This document shows positions 1-12,237 of a DNA stretch of 64,000 nt, one piece after another; the first letter of the stretch is position 1, and each line of letters starts with the position of its first letter. The notes beneath the pieces are model-generated. The model searched no databases, was not told the DNA's origin, and was given only the letters and a program-made list of their open reading frames with translations. A program made the position numbers and the translations under genes. The DNA comes from Cristatella mucedo (Eukaryota; Bryozoa; Phylactolaemata; Cristatellidae), in NCBI GenBank assembly GCA_009760855.2, contig WPIO01000031.1, positions 1,195,001 to 1,259,000 of the forward strand, given 5' to 3'.

Positions 1-1
1 C

Positions 2-581
2 CACATTACTCCACTTCTCGCCGACCTGCACGGGCTACCAGTCAAGCAACGGATTGACTTCAAGATTTTGTCGCTCACTTTTAGGTCCCTTCATTCTATG
101 GCTCCAGCCTATCTTTCAGATATACTACCCCATCAGGCAAAGTATCGTACCACCCGCTTTTCGGAATCCAACAGTCTACAGATACCTCGTACAAACCTTA
201 AATCCTTTGGAAACCGTGCATTTAGTTCGTATGCTCCCCACAGCCTGGAACTCCCTCCCGACCTGAGTCAGAACATCACCTTAGTTGACCAAAATAAAAG
301 AAAAAGAACTTAAAAACACACCTATTTAGGACAGCATTTAGCAGGTCCCTGGGATTCGTCCTTGATGTGCTTATGCGTGCTGAAACTGTGCATGCTGCCA
401 CTAACCACATTTGCATGCTGACCCTGAGCATGTTACCCCTAACCATGTTATTAATTTTGTTTGTTTTTCAAGCATGATTTTACTTACCATTAAATTGCAT
501 TTCACTTTGCAGCAAATGTAAAGCGCCTAGAGAGAGATTAAGTTCTCTGAGGGCGCTTTATCAAGTGATTTATTATTATTA
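2..581 (+). mobile_element. LINE family A, 3' fragment
   Basis: 5'-truncated non-LTR retrotransposon of the CR1/L2 group. Bases 2-313 encode the end of ORF2 (the conserved HQAK-RTTRF and SSYAP stretches, broken near the end). A 3' UTR follows, ending in a stem-like segment containing AAGCGCC and an ATT-repeat tail at about 568-581. The same 3' end recurs at least ten times in the window on both strands. It is cut by the left window edge and is non-functional. Confidence 0.85.
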
Positions 582-2930
582 TAGTAAGCACAAGCACACA
601 AAGGACGAATCTAGGGACCAACTAAATCAGTGGTTCTCAAACTGTGGGTGGCGACCCCTTTGGGTGTCGAACGACCCTATTACAGGGGTCACCTAAGATC
701 ATCGGAAAACATGCATTTCCACAATTCGCACACAATTTTGTTATGGTTAGTTATCACCAAAGCATGGGGGACTGTATTAATGGGACGCGGCATTATGAAG
801 GTTGAGAACCACTGCAATAAATGCAGTAAACAGGCGTGTTTTAGGCTTTTTTGTGTGCCCTCATATCAGAGAATGTCACGAAGTCAGTCGGTAATGTGTT
901 CCAGGTCTTGGGAGTGTAACAACTAAAGGTGCGGTCTTCATAGGACCTGCGGTCGGCACAAGGTATAGGTAAATGATTCGAATAAGCCCAGCGGGTGGTA
1001 CGATGCTTAGCTTGCTTGAAGATTAGTTCTGATAGGTAGGCTGGAGCCCGAGATTGATGAAACCTAAAAGTAACTGACAGAACCTTGAACTCAATAAAGA
1101 GCATTGGTGAGTTGTGGCAACTGTGCCCATGAAAGAAAAACTTAGCTGCTGAGATGTGCACTAACTAAGCGTGTCATTACACATGCCGGCGGACGAGCTC
1201 GCAGCGAGTTACCGAAGTCGAGACGGATGTTGCAAATGACTAATGTCGACGTTGTATTCCTCTCTAAGCGACGCAGAATTTTAGCAATGTTATATAGCTG
1301 ACAGAAGGTAGATATAACTTTGGAGCCGACGTGGTCATCTAGTGAAAGGTCATTTTGGAACAGGTCACCTAGATTTCGTGCAGATGCAACAGGAGATGTA
1401 CTGAAAAATGTGAGTTTGAGCATTAGCCTTTATAATTTCTGAGTCACATTTGGTTTGCCCATAAATAGCCGGTTGCTTTTATCTTCATTTAATTTCATTT
1501 AATTTGAAAAGCTTTGCAGCCATCCGAGTGCCGATGTCAGCAAGAGGTGCATGTGTGATGAGATTTCGACATGCTGGAGTGCTGAAAGGGATCAAAGCTA
1601 AGGTTCAAGTGATTGTTTACTGCATAGAAGTGAAGCGTTGATTGTGATTGGCGATCACATCGGTAAGAGGGAGAGTATAAAATGTAAAAGCTAGCGGACC
1701 CAAGCGGAGTCCGAAGGTACCCCTTACTTCAGTAGTTTCTCGGATGAACTTTGTTCGTTAACATAAATACTCTGGAGTCTCCCACTGAATTAAGGCCTAA
1801 ACCATTGCAGAGCAGTTAAGTGCTATGACAGCCTAGGCGAGATGAGATGTGCTCACGAAGGAATCAGTGATCAATTATACAAAAAGCAGCCAAAAAGTTA
1901 ATCAAACTAAGCACGGAGATATTGCCAAAGGCTGCATTCCTGATGTTGTTATGCATCTTAGGCGATGCTGACTCTGTGGAGTGACTAGCTCTGCATCCAG
2001 ACTGGAACTTACTTAATAGGTTTGAGGTTTCAGTGCAAGAGTTTGGCGGGCCTGGCACAACTCCTGGCTCTTTTAATGTAGGCATTGAGTGCACGGAATT
2101 GAGGAACATAATTCCTGCATTGATATAACTAAGGGACTCTAGTCCAGCGACCTTTGATGCGACCTTAGGAATGGACTCTGATCTTGTCTATCTTGCTGAC
2201 AAAGAAACTAGATACGCGATCGGTTAGATCGCCACAAGGAACTCATACAGGCGCGTTAAGGTGATGGTTGATAGTAGACATGAGTATTTTTATGTTGGGA
2301 ATCCGTGATTCAACGACAATTTAACAGAAGCTCGATTTGACATTTTTTAGAATCGATTGGTAGGATCTAAGGTAGTCTTCGTGTGCCTGAAGATGGACAG
2401 ACAGTCCTGATCTTTCGTATGCTTTCTGAAGCTCGCACTTAATAGACCTAGCAATGTAGATCTAGCTAGTTGTATGTCTTCGGTGAACCATAGGCCGTCT
2501 GGATGGAAGGCTCAGAGTGTGTTTAGTCAGAAGTGGAAACTTATTAGCCATGTCAGGAAGTGTCGTTTTGTAGCATTATACTAATAGCATTATACTTATG
2601 ACAAAAATTCACAAGAAGGGTTGAGCACAGCAGGCAGAAACGATATATTCACTCTGGCAGCATGGATGTCAAACATTCTTGAGGTTTCGCGATTCCCTGA
2701 TGAAGTTTGACGGAGAGGAGGGCAAACATTGTAGACTGAATGAAATCCGCTTCGTGTTATCAGATAGGCAGAATTTGGTAATAAAAGGACATGATAACTT
2801 GGACGTTATAGGGAGAATATTTGATTGGGTTCGTGAACCTTGTTGTGAGAGTGTAATGCATGTGGGCCACAAGTTAATAGAATCAGTTCAAGCACGAAGA
2901 TTGGCCCGTAAGGCATCAGGTAAGTCATCA
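582..2930 (-). mobile_element. LINE family A copy, decayed, interrupted by a MITE
   Basis: Minus-strand LINE A. From its 3' end (about 590) inward one sees the 3' UTR, the ORF2 C-terminus (841-1161), the stretch preceding it (1142-1423), an early reverse-transcriptase block with FQSG and HSTESA (1864-2109), and near 2669-2872 the segment that follows the endonuclease (LSDN, then ISFSLQCLPSS). Frames are broken in many places, so it is dead. The MITE at 628-814 splits its 3' UTR. It meets the next LINE head to head near 2935. Confidence 0.8.
628..814. mobile_element. SPIN-like hAT MITE, 187 bp
   Basis: Non-autonomous hAT element. The ends are inverted repeats (CAGTGGTTCTCAA and TTGAGAACCACTG) and the interior carries the GGGGTC(G/A)CCTAAGA segment typical of SPIN-type elements. 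The flanking 8-mers AACTAAAT and CAATAAAT each differ by one base from CACTAAAT, which intact LINE A copies have at this point. That gives a reconstructable 8-bp target duplication and shows insertion after the LINE. No transposase is encoded. Confidence 0.85.
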
Positions 2931-2937
2931 AAATGAA

Positions 2938-3575
2938 TTTTGCACTCAGGTGCCTACAGTTAGTGCAACAATCTGCAGCTAGGCTTTTCTTCGTGAGCGT
3001 CTCAGCTGCCACACCACACAACTTCTCGCCGACCTGCACTGGCTCACAGTCGAACAACGCATCGACTTCAACGTTTTTTCACCCACTTTTGCGTCCTTCA
3101 GCCTTTGGCTTTAACCTACCTATCATATCTACTCCCCCACCGCGCAAAGCATCTTGCCACCAGCTTTTCGGAATCTAACTGCTTACGTAAACCTCATACA
3201 GATCTCAAATCCTTTGAAGACCACCCCTCTAGTTCGTATGCACCCAAAGCCTGAAACTCACACCGCGTCACGACATCTCCTGACTTGTCCCCATTAAAAA
3301 CAACTAAAAAAGCATCTACTTATGACAGCATTTATTGGTTCCTGCGTATTGTCCTCTATGTGTTTATTCGTGCTGGCAGTGTGCATGCTGCCACTAACCA
3401 CACTTGCATACTGACCCTGTACATGTCACCCCTAACCATGATATCCCTGTTGTTTATTGAGCATCCTACCATTAAATATTCGATCGCGCTTCTTTTCATA
3501 AAAATTTAAAGTGTCTATAAAGAGGCTTTTCTCTCTAAGGGCGCTATATATAATGCATTATTATTATTAATATTT
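2938..3575 (+). mobile_element. LINE family A, 3' fragment
   Basis: Plus-strand LINE A 3' end. It begins with the LQLVQQSAARL stretch of ORF2, degenerates in frame after about 80 codons, and continues through the 3' UTR (CATGCTGCCACTAACCACA block near 3390) to an ATT-repeat tail at 3559-3571. It is a dead, 5'-truncated copy. Confidence 0.8.
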
Positions 3576-4109
3576 TTAATTTCAAAATCGTACATAGCTA
3601 GAAAAAAAATAATTTTTCGAAAACAGAGTCGACATTAAACCGAAAAAATATGTGATAAGGTATAACTTCGTACCTAGGGCTATATATTTCTCCACCATTT
3701 GCAACTTGTCGTGGAAGGTGCTTTAAAGAAGAGATTTGAAAGACTGCATTGAGGGGACTGCAAACGTGTTGAAATCGAGGGAGGAGCAGGCGAAAATGAC
3801 AAACTTTTCATCAGTTTGTATTGATCTAGGGATATGAAAAAACGAGAAGCCTATTGGCGTTGCATCGGTTATAGTTAAGCGGTTTGTCAATTTCAGCCAG
3901 ATCTCGGTCAATACGAACCGATGGAGACCAACATCAATAATTAATTCATTTATTATTAAAAGTTTATTGCACATTGAGCGGGCATTCCAAAACAGGATAT
4001 AAGATGAGCCGCTGGGGTTACGTTAGAGTTCGTGATAATTAAGTTCGAGCGATTCATAGCAGCTTTTGAGAAAGATTGCCAAGGAGACATGAGGCACTAA
4101 ATAAATAAT
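3576..4109. other. AT-rich spacer
   Basis: No coding, RNA or repeat structure that I can support. It is unique-looking AT-rich DNA between a LINE tail and a SINE. Confidence 0.5.
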
Positions 4110-4283
4110 AACTAGCTGATTTACCAGCCTCTTTTGTATAGCGACATAAAAGCCTTTACGGGCTATCACCTCAGCTTGCAGCGGCGATAAAGGATCATCC
4201 ACCTCAGGATTCGAGCCCACGACCTCGGTCCCCAGGTCGTGAAAAGCAACCACCTTACCTAGTGTGCCACAAAGGCTCACAAT
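4110..4283 (-). mobile_element. tRNA-derived SINE (type 1)
   Basis: Minus-strand copy of the commonest SINE in the window. Read on the minus strand it has a tRNA-like head (GTGAGCC..., CACTAGGTAAGG as A box, GGGCTCGAATCC as B box), then the GATCC...GCTGCAAGC body and a tail ending AAATCAGCTAG. Related copies lie at 23655, 24826, 29040, 38135 and 53735. Confidence 0.75.
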
Positions 4284-4319
4284 GCTTTGCATAGCAAATT
4301 TGCATGGTTTGAATATTGA

Positions 4320-6505
4320 ACGAACGGAGCTTTCGAGCACCGAGGCGGCCACGCTTAGGCCCTCTTTTGGGTCAGATGCGCTGTGTTAAGCTCAGGCTGG
4401 AACGTCGTTTCAAGAAATCGGGGTCTGAGGCAGACTTAGTCAATTTTCAAGACTTTCTTCGAGTTTACAACCGAAAGCTTAAACAAACCAGGGCTTCTTT
4501 TTTCATTAGAAAGCTGAATTCCTGCCAGTCGGACACTAAACAGATTTATAAGACAGTAAACTATTTACTGGCCAATGCTGTGAGGTCTGACTCCCCAGAT
4601 ATTAAGGGCTCAGCCGAAAAGTTTTCACCCTTCCTTACTGAAAAAATTGTGCACATTCGTGCCTCCATTAAGCCCCCTCCAACCAAAGCAATCGCCGTTC
4701 CTCGACCTGTGACCTTTCTTAAAAGGTTCTCCGATGTTTCTGCCTGTGATGTGGCTGCCTTAATAAGGTCTAGAAAAAAGAGCTCGTCTCCTGAAGACCC
4801 TATTCCTTCATCTCTGTGGTCTTCACTTGCAGACCAACTTAGCCCTGCCATAACCAAGATTTTCAATGCTTCTTTGGGAAAAGGGGTCGTCCACAAGTCC
4901 TTCAAATCGGCAATCGTTAGACCTATTCTTAAAAAGCCTGGATTAGACACAGTGGCCCAAGCAAACTATCGTCCAGTTTCCCTTCTCCCGTTCTTATAAA
5001 AGATTCTTGAAAAAATTATTGCTAAGCACCTAGTTGCACATATTGAAAATATCGAAATTTCAGAAACATTTCAATCAGGGTTGAAGAGGTAGCACTCTAC
5101 TGAAACTGCTCTCCTCCGTGTTAACAATGACATTCTACGTGGCAACGACGACGGGAATGTCACTGCCCTAGCTCTGCTTGATCTGTCTGCTGCCTTCGAC
5201 ACCATTGATCACGAAGTTCTGCTTGAACGATTGAGAACAACGATCGGTCTGGCAGACGAAGCACTGACGTGGTTTAAATCCTACTCGTCTGATCGTGTTC
5301 AATCCGTGTCGTGTGGGGGTCAGGTCTCAGACATGAGAAGGGTCACCTGTGGAGTCCCTCAAGGGTCTGTACTCGGTCCCTTGCTGTTCTCCATTTATAC
5401 ACAACCTCCGGGAAAAGTGATTAAGGCCCATGGAATAGGATATCACTTCTATGTTGACGATACTCAGTTGTATTTGTCATTTAAACCGTCGGAATCTGCT
5501 GCAGCAACTAAGAAACTGAATGCTTGCCTTGCCGATATTCGATCCTGGATGTTGGAAAACTTTCTGAAATTAAATGACGATAAAACTGAACTGCTGCTCA
5601 TAGGACACCCTAAGCGTGTGGCTGGATTAAAAGGCTTTGCTGTAATAATAATAATAATTTTCTAATAGGTGATGCTATTGTGCGACCTTCACCACGTTCT
5701 CGTAATTTAGGTGTCGTGTTCGACAGCTGCCTCAATTTCAAAAGCTTCATTCAGAAGACTGCCTCTACAGCTAGCCATCACATCCGATCCCTATCCAAGA
5801 TTAGGAGCTGTCTCCCACAGTGGCTTGCAAAGAATTTAACTAGCTCTTTAGTTCTGTCTCGGCTTGATTATTGTCATTCCCTTTTGGCTGGGCTGCCAAA
5901 GAAAGCTATTATGCCACTACAGCGGACTATGAATATGGCTGCAAGACTGGTCTTCAAGTCCCAGCGGTTTGAGCACGTGTCACCTCTGCTGAAAGAGGTA
6001 GGATGGTTGCCGGTTGAGCAAAGGATAAAGAGCAAAGTTCTTACGCTGACCCACAAGGCCCGCCACGGCTTGGCTCCTTCGTACCTAGCTGAACTGCTGC
6101 ATCAGTTTCAGCCTGTTCGTACCCTCAGGTTCTGTGTGGACAATAAATTAGCTGTCCCATTCCTCCGCTCAAAGACAGTTGGTGACAGAAGCTTTAGCGC
6201 TGCAGGTCCTAGACTGTGGAACTCGCTTCCACAATTCTTACGCACCGACAACTACTCTACTACTGCCGACTATAGCTCATCCTTTTCAGCGGTCCTGAGC
6301 TGCTACTTTCATGCTACTCACAACCTCAACTGCTCTCCTGACCGCTATTCTTCCCACTTTCTCTTTGTTGCGTGAGACGAAGTCTGTTGGCTACCAAATG
6401 CGTACCGAAAGCCGCTTAGGCTGTGAGTGCGCTATACAAAACTCTCCTGCGTAACACCCACACGGTCTGTATGACTTTGTGGAGTTACTGACGGAGATAC
6501 AAAAC
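4320..6505 (+). mobile_element. LINE family B, 5'-truncated, ORF2 broken
   Basis: The best-preserved reverse transcriptase in the window. It carries the linker and fingers (4316-4999, ending NYRPVSLLPFL), then HSTETALLRV, the palm start LLDLSAAFDTIDHEV, CGVPQGSVLGPLLF and the catalytic YVDD (about 5452-5463), and the C-terminal region (5680-6375). It is inactivated by a stop after LLPFL (near 4998), a stop just before HSTETALL (near 5090), and an AAT-repeat run with a frameshift at about 5640-5670. The endonuclease is missing. The 3' end shares GCTATACAAAACTCTC with the copy at 44668-45146. The clade is CR1/L2-like, a separate family from LINE A. Confidence 0.88.
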
Positions 6506-7500
6506 AATTCGCGAACCCTGGCATCAGAAACCATATCAAGCAAAGCATTTTATTGACAATAGCTAAATAATGATTGGGCAATCATACCTACTATAAAAGT
6601 TTACAAATGCAAGTAAAACTAAGGCCGACCTAATATGCATTTCGTAACTGTCGGTGATTCTATGGCTGATGCCGGTTTGGCGGTTGCGGCTGGAGGCCGT
6701 AGGCGTCTACATGTAATATGCACGTAATTTCGTAAGCGTTATGGCTAATCAACAAACGGATATTAGCGCTCTCTATTTTTTATATACGATATTCGTAATA
6801 ACTTCAATTTTTGAAAGAGAATTTTGCAAAAGACGGGAAATTCAATTGGCTCTTCGTGTCGGGATTCCAGAATGTTGCGGCGAAATGAAAGTGGATATAA
6901 TTTGCTTATAGCTAACATCAAAGATATGGAGCGAAAATTATGAGGACGCTATTTAAACTTTAACCTGCTAAGCAAGAGTCATTTACGTAGTGCTAGGGGT
7001 AATCAGAGGCTCCCGGGTTGCTAGCATTCCGAAACATATATTTCATAACAATAGGTAACAGATTTAGTTCTTTTGTCCACGGGTAAAAATGTATTTTACA
7101 TGTTAGCCATTCCTAAAATAAATAGAAAGTAGTTATCGATCCACATAAATCTGCACTTTTTCTTTCAGAAAAATGTTTTCAAATTGTACGGTTTTGCTAC
7201 GGTGCATGTTGAGGATAGCAGGCAAAAATATCTAGATCTGATCTGACAAATTGGTCTTACACAATCAATGCTAATTTTCTGATAAATAAATTCAAATAAT
7301 GTAAAAAGTACCCGTCTATTCCGTTGGCTCTCCAGGATCACTTTAAAGAATACTACACAATTGTCGAGATGTTGCAGACTGCTTGGAAGCCTGACTACTA
7401 TGGCTGAGATGTTTTTGGAGACTTTGAAATGGCTTACTTCCTGATGGGCCAGTAAGATGGTTTTATAAAGTCTCCTCATTTTCTTTGCTTACAGGACAGG
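6506..7500. other. AT-rich spacer
   Basis: No gene or repeat recognised. Short open frames occur but show no family resemblance, splice context or codon bias that would support them. Confidence 0.5.
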
Positions 7501-7962
7501 CCGGAAAATAACACCCACTATCCCGAAATAGTCTGGCCAAAACGAATCGAGTTATCTCTAGGGAATACCGTCATCAAACAGGAGCCGCTGGCAGAGTCTG
7601 GAAAGCTGCTAATGCTAAAATTGCCCATCAAGTTAGGTATCATCGAGCAATTTACAATGGCTTTTGACAATGAGTCAAAAGCTTTAAAGTAGGTCAAAGG
7701 TCAAGTCTTTTCGCGGCTGCTTGAGGCCAAGTTCAAGCTGGTATTTTTCTCTGAGCTCAGATAAAGAACGATTTGAAAGTATTTTGAAAAGTATGGAGAC
7801 AGTGGCTTGGAACTGCTTCGTTGAAGTGGTTCGTGGCTATAGTATTGGTAATCGTGCGGTTGTGAAAAACATGAGCAGATCGTTAAGCCTTTCGTGTAGA
7901 ACTATGCCAAAATAGGTTGCAGAATGCTCCTCAAAGTCTACATCTTTGGTGCTCATCTAGAC
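7501..7962 (+). pseudogene. Decayed transposon-associated protein fragment
   Basis: Translation in shifting frames gives pieces in the right order for an uncharacterised family common in invertebrate genomes and usually repeat-associated. They are a HY-x5-WPKR segment, then LPIKLGIIEQFTMAFD (family pattern PPLHIKLGLMKNFVKAMD, recalled from memory), then AWNCFVEVV followed by GNRA, then GCRMLLKVYIFGAHLD (family pattern GCNMSLKxHFLHSHLD). Stops lie at about 7690 and 7763, and a frame change occurs before 7915. No function is assignable. The collinear motif order is the main support. Confidence 0.5.
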
Positions 7963-8655
7963 ACTTAAAGAAGAACGCGAAGCAAACTCTGAAAGCAGAA
8001 ATGCGAGCGATTTCACAAGGTGAAAGTTGTTACTAAGGATAATAATAAAGAACTAAGGGTATGTGTGCGTGGGGAGTTCTTCGAGGGAACAGCTTACAGT
8101 ATATCAAAAATCTAAAACGCGTGCCAGTTCTATATCCCATCGCATCGAGCGTTCATTTATACATGACGTCAGAGTACATAAGTGGACATTGTTATTCATT
8201 TGCTGTTCTTTCTGACTATTTGTGCACGAATAGTCGTGAATTTGACGATTTAATTATTGGAGATTAGTTATTTGAAGTAAATCACTCTAATAGTCACCGA
8301 TGAAAAATTTGAAGGAAATAGTGGACATTCTTTTACATTTTTGAGGCGTAGAAAATGCATAAAAATATAATAATCGTTACTAATGCGAATTGAATTGCGT
8401 TTATTAGTGTAAGTTAACCATCACTTGAGAGGTCAGAATTCTGAGCACTAAACTGATCACGGTCTAATAAAACATACAGGCTGTCTCGAATTTTCAAAAC
8501 AACTTCATGGAGGTTTATACCTCTTTAGATACTCATTAATATTTTCAAGCAAGAATAGTCTCCGCTGCAAATCGTTCGAATTTCGCTTATTGGTACTCCA
8601 CATAAGGTTACCGCTTTGAGATTTGACCCTGAGGGAATAATTGCTGTTTTTTTAG
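7963..8655. other. Intron or upstream spacer
   Basis: No gene found. The last 120 bases resemble the segments just upstream of the exons at 12238, 18242 and 20455 (an ATTTT-AAG-AAAG-ATAGT block), so this part belongs to the duplicated exon unit. Confidence 0.5.
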
Positions 8656-8988
8656 AGGAAATAGCCGGTGACACAGCTATACCGACACAACAGCCTGCTA
8701 GTATTGAAGCTTTAGAAAATCTTCAAGGCATACCACATTTGGAAGGAGCATTTCCTGTGGTTTCTCAACCAACACTTGCTGCAAGACATGCTAAGGATTC
8801 TGGGGCGCAGTTAGAGACCGAATCTAAGCTTCCGACGAGAGATTCCATCGCTGCGAGACTACAAGACGCAGATTCGTCGATGCAGAAGGTTATGCTTACT
8901 ACTGCCGTTCCGCCGGAAACTGAGCGTAAGTCGGAGCTTGATTTAACGCTTCAAGCGAACTCACAGGCGTCTATACGACCTTTGCTCA
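8656..8988 (+). CDS. Array exon 1, unit type a
   Basis: 333 nt, 111 codons, phase 1-1. The acceptor is CTGTTTTTTTAG and the donor a|GTAAGG. Residues run PTQQPASIEAL (9-19), then a short hydrophobic-acidic stretch, then TESKLPTRDS (54-63) followed by ADS (71-73), and end in a Thr/Gln-rich tail. No Cys or Trp and no signal or membrane segment. It aligns along its whole length with the exons at 12238, 18242 and 20455. Function unknown. The composition suggests a flexible or disordered module, which is inference. Confidence 0.8.
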
Positions 8989-9871
8989 GTAAGGCCAAGC
9001 AAGGGCGGAGAGAGAGAGAGCTAAAGTTTTGGCATCGCCATTGCTAACCATTTGCGGATTATCGCAGCAGAGCCTGAGCGATCAATCACTATCCATTCAG
9101 TTACTTGATGCTTTAGTTCATATTTTGTCCGGTATGCCTGCTGATGTGAATAGGTATTTATCAAGTTTGATGACAACTGGATCATTATAGACCAGAGATT
9201 ATTGCATATGACATTCAGAATTAAAAAAATTCCAAAATGCAATTGCCGTAAGACTTTAATCAACTTCTTTGCATTTATGAACTGGAAGTAGGGAATCTTA
9301 TTTTGACCCGATTTTTTGTCTGCCTTATTAGCAATGAATCTAAAAAGAAAATTAAAAATCGCGGCTTCCCTTTGAATACATTTGAATACATTGCTACAGA
9401 TGTTTCGGCTCTGAAATCTATTTAAGTACCGATGACGTCATCACTAAATGCCTTTCGCCCTACGCTTCGTAGATATTCGTTATGCATGAAAGCTACCGAT
9501 ACGAATGAGCAGCGTCACACCAAAGCCCTTGAAAATTACTGCTTTTCTCACTGCTTCACTATTTACTTAAAATTCCTGCTTACTATGGCAGAATATTTTG
9601 ACTGCCGCATGAAACCTGTTTACAGAATCCTTAAACGTGTCAAAATATTATAAAAAGTTCCCTGCGGTTAAGAAAAGTAAAGTAGCTCGTTATTTGTCAT
9701 TTAGGAGCGCTTATTTGATATGCTCAGAACGTAGAATGTCACTAGCATTTTGTAAGAATGCCTTATAATTTCAGATGTGAATACTAATTATTGTCGTTGT
9801 TTTATGCATTTTCGCCTATATGTGCACTCCGAGGTTCAACCGTGAGCGCATACTTGTCGCTTCATACTCAG
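8989..9871. other. Intron
   Basis: AT-rich intron of 883 bases. Its first bases (GTAAGGCC) match the donor context of the type a exons at 12573 and 18577. No transposon or RNA gene recognised. Confidence 0.5.
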
Positions 9872-10478
9872 GGCAAAGTGCTGACGACGAACGAATGCTA
9901 ACCCAACAGGGTCCGAGCATCGATACATTGGCAAAGATTGTGCATCCGCTGGGGCCTCAGGAAGCAGCTTTTGTAGAAGCTGCAAAGCAAAGCGCCGCTG
10001 GCGACGGAATCTAAGTTTCCGACCACGGATTTTGCAATTGTAAAGCCGCACACAGCGAATCTAGAGATTCAGAGAGTCTCTCTGTCCGCACCAGTAATGG
10101 CGCGAGCAGAGCCTGCAGAAGCGCCCGAAACGACATCTCAGCCGACTGGCGGCGCAACTTTGCCCGCCCAGCAGGCTCAAAGCATGGACGCGATAGAGCA
10201 GTTTCGCCGAACACTGTCCGTTGAAGTCGGCGGACACGTGGGAATGTCTGGAGCGTCGGCGGCCGTTGCAAGCGAGATTGAAAAATCAGCCGCCATGCCG
10301 CCACGAACGGAATCAAAGCTCCAGACAAGGGATTCCACGACTTCGAAGCTGAAGACGAGAGATTCTGTAACTCAAAAAGTCGCTACACCTGGCGTCTTCT
10401 CTCCAGGAGTAGAGCCTGAAACCGCGCCCGGCGCGAAGCTTCAAACGACCTCTCAGTCGTCTGTTCAATAACCACCGA
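9872..10478 (+). pseudogene. Array exon 2, fused unit b + unit c, frameshifted
   Basis: Acceptor CATACTCAG, donor a|GTGAGC. The first half (ADDERMLTQQ..SIDTLAKI) matches the exon at 16527. At about 10088-10145 it still follows that exon (ARAEPAEA..QPT), then joins directly to ATLPAQQAQSMDAIEQF, which matches the exon at 14847. So two exons have fused by loss of the intron and short flanks. Two bases are missing near 9991-10004 and a TAA lies in frame at 10469-10471. The total length of 607 is not divisible by three, so inclusion would break the frame. Probably dead. Confidence 0.75.
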
Positions 10479-12237
10479 GTGAGCTCGCGGAGAGGGCAAG
10501 AGTAAATGAATGGTAGCAGCTCCGCATATAGTGTACCAGCAAATGCATTGACCTATTGCTATAATACGGACTAGATAAGTGCCATCTAATAATATCCATC
10601 GTTAGACTGGAAGTTGTCTCTAGTTCACAGCCTAGAGGCAGAGTTTAGTAAATCTACTTTTACGTTGCATCTACTCATTCCGGGTTCGGTTGGTCTAGGA
10701 GTGCTGTGTTAGGCAACAAATAATAATAAGGATAATAGTAATACATTTTGATCAATCTCACTCAGAGAAATGAATCTCTTTCCATGCTGTTACGAGAGCG
10801 AGCTAGGTTAAGGCTACCCTCCGTTATCACCTTTAAGCCTCCCTCTAAGCAGAGTAAGGCACTTAGCTTTTCAGTGTTTCACAAATGCTGCGGGAATTAT
10901 TTGAGAGGTGACAGCTGCACGCAAAGCGTCTGTGATACTTGAGATCGCTGCAGTAAAAGTTCAGAAATCTAGTTTAGATCTAATTTAGACAACCATACTT
11001 CAAGATTGCTACCATTCACAGCTTTGCACGAGTTAGATTCAAGAAGAATATTTTAGGGAGGCTTAGCAGAGATAAACCAACAGCTCACAGTTGAAATCAC
11101 ATCTCTCAAAGCGAATTTATAGCACATGCTATGCAGAAAACACGCTAAGCTAATCTCTTAGCAATTTTCCGGATAATGGGATTATTAGCGTTAAAGGAAA
11201 TCTATGCTTGCACATTATCTATTGGTGCATTAAGAGCCCGCACACGGTTTGGCTATCGCCAGTGTGTCGCAAATGATGCTGCCCTCTTTCTTGTCTAACT
11301 TGGATGGGGTACTCGCAAAGCTGGGTTGCTGTCCTTTACTTCTGGTCTTTCGCTTCAGCGAACTTTTCTGAACCATCAAAATAATCGTTCTTCTGTCATT
11401 TTCCACGACCCACTCCAAGGAGTTGTGGCAGAACCGTTTCGTAGCATGCCTGTAAAGGCTGCTCGAAATTCAACCGAGCTCTGAACTTGCATGCTATTCA
11501 CAAGTTGGCCCAGGCTTTGTAAATGGTGTACGAAATCTGCCTGCGTGTTCTGCAGTCTAGAGATTTACGATGGAGTTTGTAAAGTATATACCTTCACTTA
11601 AAGCGTAAGGCAAATTATAACGAACAATTTTAAGGCACTAAAGAAACATACTATGGTTTTACTGAGCAATCATTTAACGATCTTCGCAGAGTTCATGCCA
11701 AGGAGTGTGTTGAGAATGAAGCTTAGCAGTATTTATGAATACCGAAGCATGTTTACCCTAAATTAAAATCTTTTCTTACTGCCTTTTTACTTCACTCTTC
11801 GATCTGCTGTAATAACAGGTGTAGCCAGAATTTTGCCAAGGAAGAACCAGTCGTTAATCTTGTTAAAGTCAGCACATTATAAGTAAGTGAAAAGTGAGCC
11901 GGGCGGCTTTTCCGCAGTATGCAAAGCTGGGAGGAGCTGGGCGTCCATATCTTAGCCTACTGCAGTAATAAAATAATTTTACGGGTCGCTAGAAAAATAG
12001 TTAGTATTTAGCTAAAAAAAAGATAAAATAATAAAAACCACGGGTGCCTAGTCTTTGGTTGTTACTATATATTTCGATGCAAAAGCTGTATAGAGATGCC
12101 ATGTTCGGTTTCGTTGCTTCAGTATTTTGAAGAAAGCGTCCATTTTTCCGCACAGGATTAGTCGTTCTTACTAGTAGCATGCCAATTTGTCTGCTTGGAT
12201 GTTTGGACTGTGTATATGTTGGCTGTTTTATTTGTAG
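10479..12237. other. Intron
   Basis: AT-rich intron. No transposon, RNA gene or further exon recognised. The last 120 bases are homologous to the acceptor flanks of the other type a exons (TTTTATTTGTAG shared with the 18242 exon). Confidence 0.5.
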
